From contig NZ_CP108458.1 in the NCBI RefSeq assembly GCF_036242395.1, positions 8,246,001-8,310,000 on the forward strand: a DNA stretch of 64,000 nucleotides, in the 5' to 3' direction. A program made the position numbers and the translations under genes. The notes under the pieces are model-generated. The model was not told the DNA's origin. It did not search any database and saw nothing but the letters and a program-made list of their open reading frames with translations. Positions 14,913-24,100 of the stretch are shown piece by piece (within the stretch, counting starts at the first letter, position 1; each line of letters starts with the position of its first letter). Source of the stretch: Kitasatospora sp. NBC_01266 (lineage in GTDB: Bacteria > Actinomycetota > Actinomycetes > Streptomycetales > Streptomycetaceae).

Positions 14913-16220
14913 ATGCCGCCGTTCAGCGCCGCCCGGCCGCCCGCCTTCCTGCTCTTCACCGACCTGCCCAAGGCCGGTCCGTATCTGGCGGCCATCGCCC
15001 GCCGGGGCCTGCGCAGCCTGGTGGTCACCGGGCCGCCGCAGTGGCCGCTGGAGCACGTCGCGGTCTCCTACGTCGGCCGGCCGGGGCATCCGTTCGAGGC
15101 GGTGGAGCGGCTCGACTTCCGCGCGCCCGAGGACCTTTCGGCGATCCTGGCCCAAGTCGCCCGGTGGGCCTCGGAGTACGACATCCAGGGCGTGTTCGCC
15201 TCGTCGGAGACCTTCGTGGAGCCCGCCGGGCAGAGCGCCGACCTGCTCGGGCTGCCCGGGGTGGGGCTGCGGGCCGCCCGGGTCTGCCGGAACAAGCAGC
15301 TGCAACGGCTCTACCTGGACGAGTGGAGCCCCGTGTCGGTGCTGGCGAGCAGCGGGCGGGAAGCGGTGCTGACGGCGCTCGGCGAGCGGTACCCGGTGAT
15401 CTCCAAGCCGCTCGACCTCTACTGCAGCATCGGGGTCCGGGTGCTCAGGGACCGCGAGGCGCTCGAAGCGCACCTCGACGAGGTGGTGTCCGGGCCGCCC
15501 GTCCTGCTCGAACAGCGCGTCTCGGGACGTGAGTTCAGCGTGGAGAGCATCATCGCGGGCGGCCGGGTGGTCTTCTCCTCGGTCACCCAGAAGTCGACCA
15601 ACGAGGACGAGAGCGACTTCTTCGTCGAGATGGGGCACACCGTGCCGGCCTGCAACCTCAGCCCGGCGGAGGCCGAGCGGCTGCGGCAGGCGCAGGCGGC
15701 GATCCTGGCGCGGCTGGACTTCGGCACCGGCATGGCGCACGGCGAGTACCGCATCCTGCCGGACGGCGGCGTCGCCTTGATGGAGATCGCCGCCCGCCCG
15801 CCGGGCGACGGGCTGATGCACGTCTACCACCTGGCCACCGGTGCCTCGATCGAGGCCTCGGTGATCGACGCCGCGCTCGGCCTGCCGGTCGAGCACCCGC
15901 AACCACGGCGCTGGGCCCGGCAGATCTACTTCGACCACGATCCGGGAAAGCTCGCCGGAGTCGCCGTCGCGGGCTCCGCCGAGGTCGAGCCCTTCTGGGT
16001 GGTGGACCACGGCCTGTGGCCCGAGGTCGAACCCGTCGCTCCCGGCGCGCCGCCCGCGCTGCGCAAGCTCCTCGTCCTCAAGGCGCCCGGAGCGGAACTG
16101 GGGCCGCTGACCGACTCCTTCGGCCGGGTCGTCACCGCCCTGTTCGACGCGCCCGATCCCGAGCAGCTGGAGCGGTTCGACGCCGCGACCCGCGAGGCGG
16201 TCCGCGTGCTCGTCAACTAG
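14913..16220 (+). CDS. ATP-grasp ligase
   Basis: 435 residues. The start ATG 14913 has AAGGAG eight bases upstream. Signatures of the ATP-grasp fold are PVISKPLDLYCSIGVRVL (ATP-binding Lys), VLLEQRVSGREFSVESII and GMAHGEYRILPDGGVALMEIAARPPG (Mg-binding Glu/Asn region). The N-terminal ~110 residues form the pre-ATP-grasp Rossmann-like domain. Enzymes of this group make amide or related bonds via acylphosphates, for example dipeptide ligases and natural product amide ligases. It is in the rightward operon, 52 bp after the arginase-family gene and 75 bp before the exporter. Inference: joins an amino acid-type carboxylate to a nitrogen nucleophile made by this cluster. Confidence 0.85.
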   Translation: MPPFSAARPPAFLLFTDLPKAGPYLAAIARRGLRSLVVTGPPQWPLEHVAVSYVGRPGHPFEAVERLDFRAPEDLSAILAQVARWASEYDIQGVFASSETFVEPAGQSADLLGLPGVGLRAARVCRNKQLQRLYLDEWSPVSVLASSGREAVLTALGERYPVISKPLDLYCSIGVRVLRDREALEAHLDEVVSGPPVLLEQRVSGREFSVESIIAGGRVVFSSVTQKSTNEDESDFFVEMGHTVPACNLSPAEAERLRQAQAAILARLDFGTGMAHGEYRILPDGGVALMEIAARPPGDGLMHVYHLATGASIEASVIDAALGLPVEHPQPRRWARQIYFDHDPGKLAGVAVAGSAEVEPFWVVDHGLWPEVEPVAPGAPPALRKLLVLKAPGAELGPLTDSFGRVVTALFDAPDPEQLERFDAATREAVRVLVN

Positions 16221-16295
16221 GACCTTTCCAGCGGAACTTGCCGGGCGCCCAGACCGTGCGTACGGACGACACCAGAGCGTGAGGATGAACCAGGC

Positions 16296-17588
16296 ATGGC
16301 GACAGGGCCCAGCAGGACCCGCGACCAGGAAGCCGGCACCCCCCGTCCCCGGAGCCCGCGGGCCGTGGCCCGGCAGGCCCTGGGGCGGCTGCCGAAGTCG
16401 CGGGCCGCCAGGGTCTTCGTCCTGGTCGCCCTGGTGGACGCCTTCGGCCGGGGGTTCTTCCTGGCCGGCTCGACCCTCTTCTACACCCAGGTGATCGGCC
16501 TCGGGGTCGGGCAGGTCGGCCTCGGGCTCTCCATCGCCGGACTCTGCGGTGTCGCCTGCGCGTTGCCGATCGGGCGGCTGGCCGACCGGATCGGCGACGG
16601 GCCCACGCTGATCGCCCTGCAGCTCTGGCGCGCCGCCGCCTTCCTGATCTACCCCTTCGTGCACGACTTCCGCCTCTTCGTCCTGGTCGCCTGCCTGGTC
16701 GGCGCGGTGGAGCAGGCGGTCGGGCCGATCATCCAGTCGGTGGCCGGCGCGACGGCCGAGGAGGGCTCACCCGTCGAGTCCATGGCCCTGATCGCCGTGG
16801 TCCGCAACGCCGCCTACGCACTCTCCGCCGTGATCGCCACCGCCGTCATCGCGATGGCGAGCTCCGGCACCTACGTCGGCTTCGTCCTGGCCAACGCGCT
16901 GGCGTTCCTGGTGACCGCGGCCCTGCTGACCCGGCTGCGGCTGCCCCGGCGGTCACCGCGCCGCAGCGGGCACGCCGACCCCGGCGGCGGCAGGCTGCTG
17001 CCGTTCCGCAACCCGCGCTTCCTGCTGCTCTCGCTGGCCAACGGCATCCTCTACCTCCACCTGTCGATCCTCTCGGTCGGATTCCCGCTCTGGATCGTCA
17101 CCCGCACGCACGCGCCGCGCGGACTGGTCGGCGTCGTCCTGATGCTGAACACCGTGCTGGCCGTCGCCCTCCAGGTACGCCTCAGCAAGGGCGGCGACGA
17201 CCTCGGCCGGGCCGGGCGCAAGCAGCGGGCAGCGGGAGCCTCGTTGGCCCTGTTCTGCGTGCTCACCGCCGCCACCGCGTCACTGGACGGCGTCGCGGCC
17301 GGCGCGCTGCTGGTGCTCGCCGCGATACCGCTCACCCTGGGCGAACTGTGGCAGTCGGCCGGCGGCTGGGGCATCTCCTACGGCCTGTCGCCCGAGAGCG
17401 AACGCACCTACTACCTGAGCGCGTACCAACTCGGCGCCACCGGGCTGACGGTGGCCGGGCCCGCGCTGCTCTCGCTGGCCGTGGTCGGCGAGGGGGCGGC
17501 CGGCTGGCTCGGCCTCGGCGCCCTGTTCGCCCTCACCGGCCTGGCCGTCCCGCTGCTGAGCCGGTTGGGCGCCCCCGCCGGACGATGA
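16296..17588 (+). CDS. MFS transporter, probable exporter of the cluster product
   Basis: 430 residues with about 12 hydrophobic helices and the loop-2 motif GRLADRIGDGP typical of MFS drug exporters. The N-terminal ~40 residues are basic and hydrophilic. It lies between the ATP-grasp gene and the LacI-type regulator, with whose start it overlaps (ATGA, 17585-17588). Export of, and self-protection from, the product of the operon is the natural inference. Import is less likely because no substrate-binding or catabolic transporter partners are seen. Confidence 0.85.
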   Translation: MATGPSRTRDQEAGTPRPRSPRAVARQALGRLPKSRAARVFVLVALVDAFGRGFFLAGSTLFYTQVIGLGVGQVGLGLSIAGLCGVACALPIGRLADRIGDGPTLIALQLWRAAAFLIYPFVHDFRLFVLVACLVGAVEQAVGPIIQSVAGATAEEGSPVESMALIAVVRNAAYALSAVIATAVIAMASSGTYVGFVLANALAFLVTAALLTRLRLPRRSPRRSGHADPGGGRLLPFRNPRFLLLSLANGILYLHLSILSVGFPLWIVTRTHAPRGLVGVVLMLNTVLAVALQVRLSKGGDDLGRAGRKQRAAGASLALFCVLTAATASLDGVAAGALLVLAAIPLTLGELWQSAGGWGISYGLSPESERTYYLSAYQLGATGLTVAGPALLSLAVVGEGAAGWLGLGALFALTGLAVPLLSRLGAPAGR

Positions 17589-18610
17589 ACGGAAACGAGC
17601 GGTCCCGCACCGTGACCGCCACCGATGTGGCGCGCGTCGCGCGGGTCTCCCAGTCCACCGTGTCACTGGTCCTCAACGGCAAGTGGCGGGGCCGGATCAG
17701 CGAGCAGACCGCGCGGCGCGTGCTGGCGACCGCCGACGAGCTGGCCTACCGGATCAACCACGCGGCCCGCAGCCTGCGGCTCGGGAGGACCGGCACGATC
17801 CTGCTGGTGGTGCCGACCATCGCCGATCCCGTCTTCGCCGCCGTGCACGCCGGCGCCGCCCGGCTGGGCGCCAGCACCGGCCTCGGGGTCGTGGTCTTCC
17901 CGCTGGGCGCGGAGGACGGCCGCGGCCCGTTCCCCGTCCCGCGCCAGGCCCTGGACGGTGTCATCGCCTGCGCGGTCGCCGCGAGCGCCGTGTCGCAGCT
18001 GCGGATCGGGCTGCCGCTCGTCGTCCTCGACGAGGCGCCCGCGGTCGGCACCCCCGCCGTGACCATGGACATCGGCGGCGGCATGGCCAAGGCGCTCGCC
18101 CACCTCATCGCGCTCGGGCACCGGCGCATCCTGCACGTGCGGGCCGAACGGCGCGCCTGGACCTTCGCCCGCCGGGCGGAGGTCTTCGACCACTGCGTGC
18201 TCAGCCACCCGTTCGTGACGGCGACCCGGCTCCGCTGCCCCTTCGCGCCCGCCGACCTCCGCGAGCGGCTGCTCCGGGTGCTCGCCGCGCCCGACCGCCC
18301 GACGGCGGTGGTCTGCGACGACGACGCCATCGCGATGGGCGTCTACGCCGCGTCCGTCGCACTGGATCTGACGGTGGGTCAGGACCTCTCGGTGATCGGC
18401 TTCAACGACCTGCCGACCGCAGCGCCGGTCTCGCCGCCGCTGACCTCCGTCCGGCTCCCGTTCGAGGAGTTGGGGTCGCTGGGCCTGCGGACCCTGATCG
18501 GCTTGCGCGACGGAACGGTGGGGGAGTCCGCCGCGCAGGTCGCCGAGTTGCCGACCGAACTCGTCGTGCGGCAGTCCGTCGGTCCCGCCCCGTCGGCGCG
18601 GACCTGGTGA
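17585..18610 (+). CDS. LacI-family transcriptional regulator
   Basis: 341 residues from ATG 17585, overlapping the exporter stop. The N-terminal LacI helix-turn-helix is clear (TATDVARVARVSQSTVSLVLNG), and the hinge-helix region NHAARSLRLGRTG follows. The periplasmic-binding-protein-like effector domain has TILLVVPTIADPVFAAV, ALIALGHRRILHV and the C-terminal LSVIGFNDLPTA...LTSVRLPFEELG pattern. Effector unknown. Candidate operators are the two TCATACGYATGA sites at 13190 and 13269, so it may control both divergent operons, including itself as the last gene of the rightward one. Confidence 0.9.
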   Translation: MNGNERSRTVTATDVARVARVSQSTVSLVLNGKWRGRISEQTARRVLATADELAYRINHAARSLRLGRTGTILLVVPTIADPVFAAVHAGAARLGASTGLGVVVFPLGAEDGRGPFPVPRQALDGVIACAVAASAVSQLRIGLPLVVLDEAPAVGTPAVTMDIGGGMAKALAHLIALGHRRILHVRAERRAWTFARRAEVFDHCVLSHPFVTATRLRCPFAPADLRERLLRVLAAPDRPTAVVCDDDAIAMGVYAASVALDLTVGQDLSVIGFNDLPTAAPVSPPLTSVRLPFEELGSLGLRTLIGLRDGTVGESAAQVAELPTELVVRQSVGPAPSARTW

Positions 18611-18722
18611 GGGTGCCGGACCCGCGGTTCCCCCCTGAATGGTGGCGCGCCGGCTTCGGGAGGAGCATGGGACGTACTGGCCCGGCCCCGCCGAGCCCCC
18701 GCTGCATGAGGACCGCCGGTGG

Positions 18723-18752
18723 CCGGGACGTACCGAGCCGGGACGTACCGAG
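18723..18752 (+). repeat. Tandem 15-bp direct repeat upstream of the second ureohydrolase
   Basis: Two exact head-to-tail copies of CCGGGACGTACCGAG (18723-18737 and 18738-18752), ending directly at the AGGAAGGA ribosome-binding site of the next gene. A related GGGACGTAC occurs near 18669. Could be a regulator site or a slippage product. Confidence 0.6.
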
Positions 18753-18765
18753 GAAGGACGTCGCC

Positions 18766-20037
18766 ATGGACCGTCGCCCCGCGTACAACGAGCGCCATCG
18801 TCGCAACCCGCTGCGCCCCAATCCCCCGAAGTCCGCGACAGGGCACGCCGAGGCCCGGGAGGAGCGCTCCGGCCTGTCCGGGATGCGCGCCAGGCGGCGG
18901 TTGAAGGACGTGCCCGAGGTGAAACGGCGGGAGCTGACCGAACGGTCCCTGGACCTGGGCCTGGAGGCCGCGCGGTCGGTCAAGGACCGGAACATCTCGC
19001 TGTTCTCGCGGGGCCTGGACCCGATGTTCGCGGGCATCCCCACGTTCCTGAAGTCCCCCTACGTCGAGAACATCCGCGACATAGGCCGCTACGACGTGGC
19101 CGTGGTCGGCGCGCCGTTCGACATGGGCACCACCTACCGCTCCGGTGCCCGCTTCGGGCCGCAGGCAGTGCGCCGCATCTCGGCGTTGTACGACTCCTAC
19201 AGCCCCGACCTCGGCATGGACCTGCTGGAGGAGGTCACCATCGGCGACGCGGGCGACATCTTCGTCATCCCCGCCAACATCGAGAAGACCTTCGACCAGG
19301 TCGACCTCGGCGTGTCCCACATCCTCGACCTGGGCGCGTTCCCCGTGATCATCGGCGGCGACCACAGCATCGGCTATCCCGATGCCAAGGCCATCGCGAA
19401 GCACATCGACGGCCGACTCGGCATCATCCACTTCGACCGGCACATCGACACCGCCATCACCACCATGGACGAGCGGATGCACACCACCCACTGGTCGCAC
19501 GCCACGGACCTGCCCAACGTGCCCGCCTCGAACCTGGTCCAGATCGGCATCGGCGGCTGGATAGGCAACCACTCCGGCGTCCAGGTCGCCGAGGAACGCG
19601 ACACCACGGTCATCACCATGTTCGACGTCGAGGAACTGGGCATCGACCACGCCATGGAGATCGCGCTCGAGATCGCGTGGCAGGACGTGGACGCGGTCTA
19701 CCTCTCCTTCGACATCGACGTGGTGGACCCCGGCTACGCGCCGGGCACCGGCACACCCGAACCGGGCGGGATGTCCCCACGCGAAGCGCTCAAGGCCGTA
19801 CGGATGGTGGCGCAGGAGGGGCTGGTGGGAATGGACCTCGTCGAGATCGCGCCGCCGTACGACGTCGCCGACACCACCTCCCAACTCGGCGCCCGCGTCA
19901 TCATGGACACCCTCGCCACCCTCGTCGAGAACGGACACCTGGGCACCCGGCTCACCAACGAGCAACGCGCCCGGGCCGAAGCCGACCGCGACCGCGAAGC
20001 CGGCCTCGAAGGTAATCCTGGTTCGGCAGCGCCGTGA
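18766..20037 (+). CDS. Arginase/agmatinase-family hydrolase (second, N-terminally extended copy)
   Basis: 423 residues from ATG 18766, with AGGAAGGA eight bases upstream. Compared with the first copy it has about 90 extra N-terminal residues, basic at first. Metal motifs: VIIGGDHSIGYP, then HFDRHIDT (Asp-x-His-x-Asp, with Arg instead of the usual Ala), SFDIDVVDPGYAPGTGTPEPGG (Asp-x-Asp). The segment after the metal motif, ERMHTTHWSHATD, is reminiscent of the ureohydrolase subgroup that includes the Ni-dependent guanidine hydrolase GdmH; this is from memory and needs a tree to confirm. It follows the LacI-type gene by 155 bp and ends at the hairpin facing the NRPS operon. Inference: removes guanidine or a guanidino by-product, or makes a precursor. 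Confidence 0.85.
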   Translation: MDRRPAYNERHRRNPLRPNPPKSATGHAEAREERSGLSGMRARRRLKDVPEVKRRELTERSLDLGLEAARSVKDRNISLFSRGLDPMFAGIPTFLKSPYVENIRDIGRYDVAVVGAPFDMGTTYRSGARFGPQAVRRISALYDSYSPDLGMDLLEEVTIGDAGDIFVIPANIEKTFDQVDLGVSHILDLGAFPVIIGGDHSIGYPDAKAIAKHIDGRLGIIHFDRHIDTAITTMDERMHTTHWSHATDLPNVPASNLVQIGIGGWIGNHSGVQVAEERDTTVITMFDVEELGIDHAMEIALEIAWQDVDAVYLSFDIDVVDPGYAPGTGTPEPGGMSPREALKAVRMVAQEGLVGMDLVEIAPPYDVADTTSQLGARVIMDTLATLVENGHLGTRLTNEQRARAEADRDREAGLEGNPGSAAP

Positions 20038-20062
20038 GCGGATGCAGCGCACCGCTGGCACG

Positions 20063-20102
20063 CCGGTGGGCGGCCTGAGTGAGAACCCAGGCCGCCCACC
20101 GG
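20063..20102. terminator. Strong hairpin between convergent ureohydrolase and NRPS genes
   Basis: A perfect 15-bp stem, CCGGTGGGCGGCCTG (20063-20077) against its complement at 20088-20102, with a 10-base loop. It lies between the stop of the plus-strand gene (20037) and the stop of the minus-strand NRPS (20118). There is no long T-run, as is common in streptomycetes. Likely a bidirectional terminator. Confidence 0.85.
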
Positions 20103-20117
20103 ACAATTGACGTGTGA

Positions 20118-23100
20118 TCAGACCAGCACCCGGGTCAGCTTGTCGAGTGCTTCGGCCACACCCGCCAGTTGTTCGGCACCGTGCACCATCTGCAGGTGCC
20201 GCCCCGGCATGTCCAGGACCTCCAGGCCGGCCGGGTAGCGCTGCTGCCAGTGGGCGGTGTACTGCGCGGGGCCCACCTCGTCGGCGGTGCCCTCGGGGCC
20301 GGCGGTGCGGACGGACTCGCTGACGAAGAGGGTGCTGCGGGTGAAGGCGCGCCCCGGCCGGTAGGCGGCGAGCGAGCGGACCTCGGCCTCCAGCACCTCG
20401 TAGGGGAGCCACTCGTCCAGGGTGACGGCGTCCACCTCGATGTTCATCTGCGGTGCCAGCCGCTTGAGGGCGCGCTCCGTCTCGGCGCGCTCGGCACCGG
20501 TCTGCCGCTGGCCGCGCCGCCAGAGGTCGTTGACCCGCCGGTAGACCTCGGTGTACCGCTCGAACCGCGCGCGCTGCTCGGGCCCGGTGACGGCCGGTTC
20601 GAGCAGGAAGGCCGCCGCGACCTCGTCCGGGCGCTGCACGCAGAGTTCGTGCGCCACCACCGCCCCCGTCGACCAGCCCAGCAGCAGGCACGGCCCGTCC
20701 GGCTGGACCGAGCGGATCTCCTCCCAGTACCGGGCCGCCATCGCCTCGATGCCGACGATCGGTGCCTCGCCCGGGTTCAGCCCGGCCGCCTGCACGCCGT
20801 AGACCTCGAACGAGCCGGCCAGCCGGGCGGCCAGCTCCCGGTAGGAGTGGGTGCTGCCGCCGCCCGGGTGGACGCAGAACAGGATGGGCAGGTCCTGGTG
20901 CCGGCCCTCGGTCAGCCGGACCATCAGCCCGGCCGGTGCGGCGGTCGCGGCGCTCGGGGGCTCGCTGATCGCGGCTGCCAGCTCGGCGATCGTGATGTGC
21001 CGCATGATCTGCTGCAGGCTGACCCGCCAACCCGCCTCGCTGATCCGGGAGGCGATCCGGACCGCGTTGATCGACTGCCCGCCGAGCTCGAAGAAGTTGT
21101 CGTGGATACCGGCCCGGTCGACGCCCAGCACCGCGATCCAGGCACCCGCGATCGCCTCTTCCACCGGGGTGCGGGGTGGGATGTAGGTGGCGGCGAGGTC
21201 GGGGCGGTGGTGGTCGGGGGCGGGGAGGGCTTTCTGGTCGACCTTGCCGTTGGGGGTGAGGGGGAGGCGGTCGAGGGTGACGTAGCTGGTGGGGATCATG
21301 TAGTCGGGCAGGTGCTGCTGGAGGTGGGTGCGTAGTTCGGTGGTGCTGGGGGTGTTGGCGGAGACCAGGTAGGCGACCAAGCGCTTGTCGCCAGGGGTGT
21401 CCTGGCGGACGGTGACGGTGGTGGCGGTGATGGCGGGGTGGGTGAGGAGGTTGTTCTCGATTTCGCCGAGTTCGATGCGGTAGCCGCGGAGTTTGACCTG
21501 GTTGTCGATGCGGCCGATGAACTCCAGCTGGCCGTCTTGGCGCCAGCGGACGAGGTCGCCGGTGCGGTAGACGCGTTCGGTGGTGCCGTTGAGTTCGAGG
21601 TCGACGAAGCGGGCGGCGGTGAGGTCGGGGCGGTTGTGGTAGCCGCGGGCGACGCAGATGCCGCCGAGGAGGCATTCGCCGGGGACGCCGATGGGGACGG
21701 GGTGGTTGTGGCGGTCGACCACGTAGGCGGTGGTGTTGGTGATTGCCGTTCCCACGGGCGTGGTGCCGCCGTGGGGGTCGATGGTGGTGTTGAGGCTCAT
21801 CACGTTGGCGACGGAGCCTTCGGTGGCGCCGTACTCGTTGGCGATGACGGTCTGCCCGGCGCCGGTGGCCAGGATGCGGTTGGCGAGGGTGGGGGAGAGG
21901 TCTTCGCCGCCGGCGACGATGGTGGCGATGTTGTGGCGCTTGCCGGTGGTCTCGAGGTGGGCGGTGAGGAGTTCGAGGTGGGAGGGGGTGGCTTTGAGGA
22001 AGCTGATCTCGGTGCCGGTGAGGATGAGGTCGATGGCGGCGTCGAAGGCGGTCTGGTCGGCGGCGGGCTGGGGGATGGCGAGGCGTTGGCCTTGGATGAG
22101 GGGAGGAAGAGGGCGGTGATGGTGAGGTCGAAGGTGACGGAGGAGTAGAGCAGGGTGCCGATGCCGTTGGGGGTGATGACCGGGTAGTTGAGGTCGCACC
22201 AGTGGAGGTAGTTGACGACGCCTCGGTGGTCGAGCTGGACGCCCTTGGGGCGGCCGGTGGAGCCGCTGGTGTAGATGATGTAGGCGAGGTGGTCGGGGGT
22301 GGCGATGGGTGCGGGGGTGGTGGTGTCAGCTGACGTGGGCCAGTCCTGGTCGACCAGCAGGAGGGGCGTTCCGTCCGGCAGTCGGGAGGCGTGCTGGCTG
22401 TGGGTGATCACCAGGGGGGTGTTGGTGTCCTCGACCATGTAGGTGATGCGGTCGGTGGGGTAGTCCGGGTCGAGCGGCACGAAGGCGGCGCCGGCCTTGA
22501 GGATGCCCAGCAGCGCGCAGATGAGGTCGGGGCTGCGGTCGAGGCAGACGGCGATCAGCGTGTCGGGGGTGATGCCCTGGGCGCGCAGGTGGTGGGCGAG
22601 CTGGTTGGCCCGCTCGTTGATCTGACGGTAGGTCAGTTCCACGTCCCCGTAGGTGAGGGCGATGGCGTCGGGCTCGCGCTCGCAACGCTCCTCGATCAGT
22701 GAGTGGATGGTGGCCGTGTCGGGGTACGGACCGTCCGTGGCGTTCCAGTCGACCACGATCTGCCGGCGCTCGTCCGCCGTCAGCATCTCCAACTCGCGGA
22801 GCAGTGAGCCAGGTTGCCCGGTCACCACCGAGGTCAGCAGCGTCCGGAAGTGCCCCACCAGCCGCTCGATCGTCGCGTCGTCGAACAGCCCGCGGTCGTA
22901 GACGAACCGGAACTCCAGCGCCCGCCCGGCCGAGGCCACCAGCGTCAGCGGATAGCCGGTCCGCTCCACGCAGTTCACCAGTCGGCTGGTCAGCCCATCC
23001 GGGACGTCCGAGTCCTCCTGCATGACCGGGTAGTTCTCGAAGACCAGGATGGACCGGAACAGCGGCTCACCGCGCGGGATCTGGCTGTACTCGCGGACGT

Positions 23101-24100
23101 CGACCAGGTGGCAGTACTCCCACTGGCGCATGTCGAGCTGCTCGTCCTGCAGCGCCCGCAGCCACTCGGCCACCGGCTCCTCGCCGTTGACCCGCCCGCG
23201 CACCGGCAGGGTGTTGATGAACAGGCCCATCATCGAGTCGACGCCGGGCAGTTCGATCGACCGGCCGGAGATGGTCGAGCCGAACAGCACGTCCTCGTTA
23301 CCGCTGTAGCGGGCGAGCAGGATCGACCACAGGCCCTGGACCAGGGTGTTCATGGTGATCCGCTGCGCGCGGGCGTAACCGCGGGCGGCGGCGAAGAGTT
23401 GTTCGTCGGCCTGGATCTCGAGCTCGCCGATGCCCGCCTCGCCGGTGATCCGGTCGACGTGCAGGTCGGTCGGCTCGGTGACGCCGGCCAGGTAGCCGGT
23501 CCAGAACTCCTTGGAACCGGACGGGGACTGGGAGTTCAGCCACTCGATGTACCGCCGGTAGGGCATGGCCGGCGGCAGCTGCCGGGGCGCGCCGTCCAGC
23601 AGGCCGCGGTAGAGAGAGAACAGCTCCTGCTGCAGGATCTGGATGCTCCACCCGTCCAGCAGGATGTGATGGAACGACCAGACCACGATCCGGCGTTCCT
23701 CGTCCATCCGGATGCTGGCCACCCGCACCAAGGGCGCCTGGGTGAGGTCGAAGCCCTGCTCCCAGTCCGCCGCCAGGAACTCCGCCAGCCGCGCCTCCTG
23801 CGTCTCGGCCGGCAGGCCGCGCCAGTCCTGCCGCTGGTAGGGCAGTCGGGCGGTCCGCTGCACCACCTGGACCGGCTCGGAGACGCCCTCCCAGATGAAC
23901 GCGCTGCGCAGGATCGAGTGCCGGTCGATCAACTGCTGCCAGGCGTCCCGGAAGCAGTCGTCATCGAAGGAGCCGTTGATCTCCTCGGTCATCTGCACCA
24001 GGTAGGGGCGGGTGTCGGAGGAGTCCTCCAGCGAGTGGAACAGCATCCCGAACTGCAGGGGCGAGAGTCCGTAGACGTCTTCGACGTTGTGCGCGCTCAT
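20118..24100 (-). CDS. NRPS 3: C-A-T-TE termination module, frameshifted in the A domain
   Basis: If repaired, 1,327 residues. The condensation domain has SPLQFGMLFHSL (typical of acceptors of a D-configured donor, fitting the E domain before it) and HHILLDGWS near residue 146. The adenylation domain has YTSGSTGRPKG near 610; the pocket residues read D-L-T-K-V-G-E-V-A, close to Asn/Asp codes. The carrier domain has LGGQSINA near 1005. The thioesterase has HPGGG and GWSTG (nucleophile Ser near 1140), so it releases or cyclises the peptide. The ATG shares a base with the NRPS 2 stop (TGATG, 24098-24102). The frame breaks at 22100-22103: four G here, five G in both sister A domains. As written, translation stops soon after, so the carrier and TE domains would be lost unless this is an error. 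Confidence 0.9.
21436..22360 (-). repeat. Near-identical A-domain tract, copy in NRPS 3
   Basis: About 925 bp, almost identical to 29222-30147 in NRPS 2 (first A domain); the differences I found are a few single bases and one deleted G at 22100-22103. A shorter tract upstream, 21196-21525, looks identical to 25772-26101 in the second A domain of NRPS 2. The mosaic pattern suggests gene conversion and makes this region prone to assembly error. Confidence 0.85.

Noticed and set aside
18611..18765. Guanidine riboswitch upstream of the second ureohydrolase
   Set aside because: None of the conserved guanidine-I/II/III features could be recognised; only a tandem 15-bp repeat and a normal ribosome-binding site are visible.
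18379..21675. Long minus-strand open frame joining the NRPS region to sequence opposite the second ureohydrolase
   Set aside because: It is antisense to a gene with full ureohydrolase motifs and crosses the terminator hairpin; composition is that of a shadow frame.
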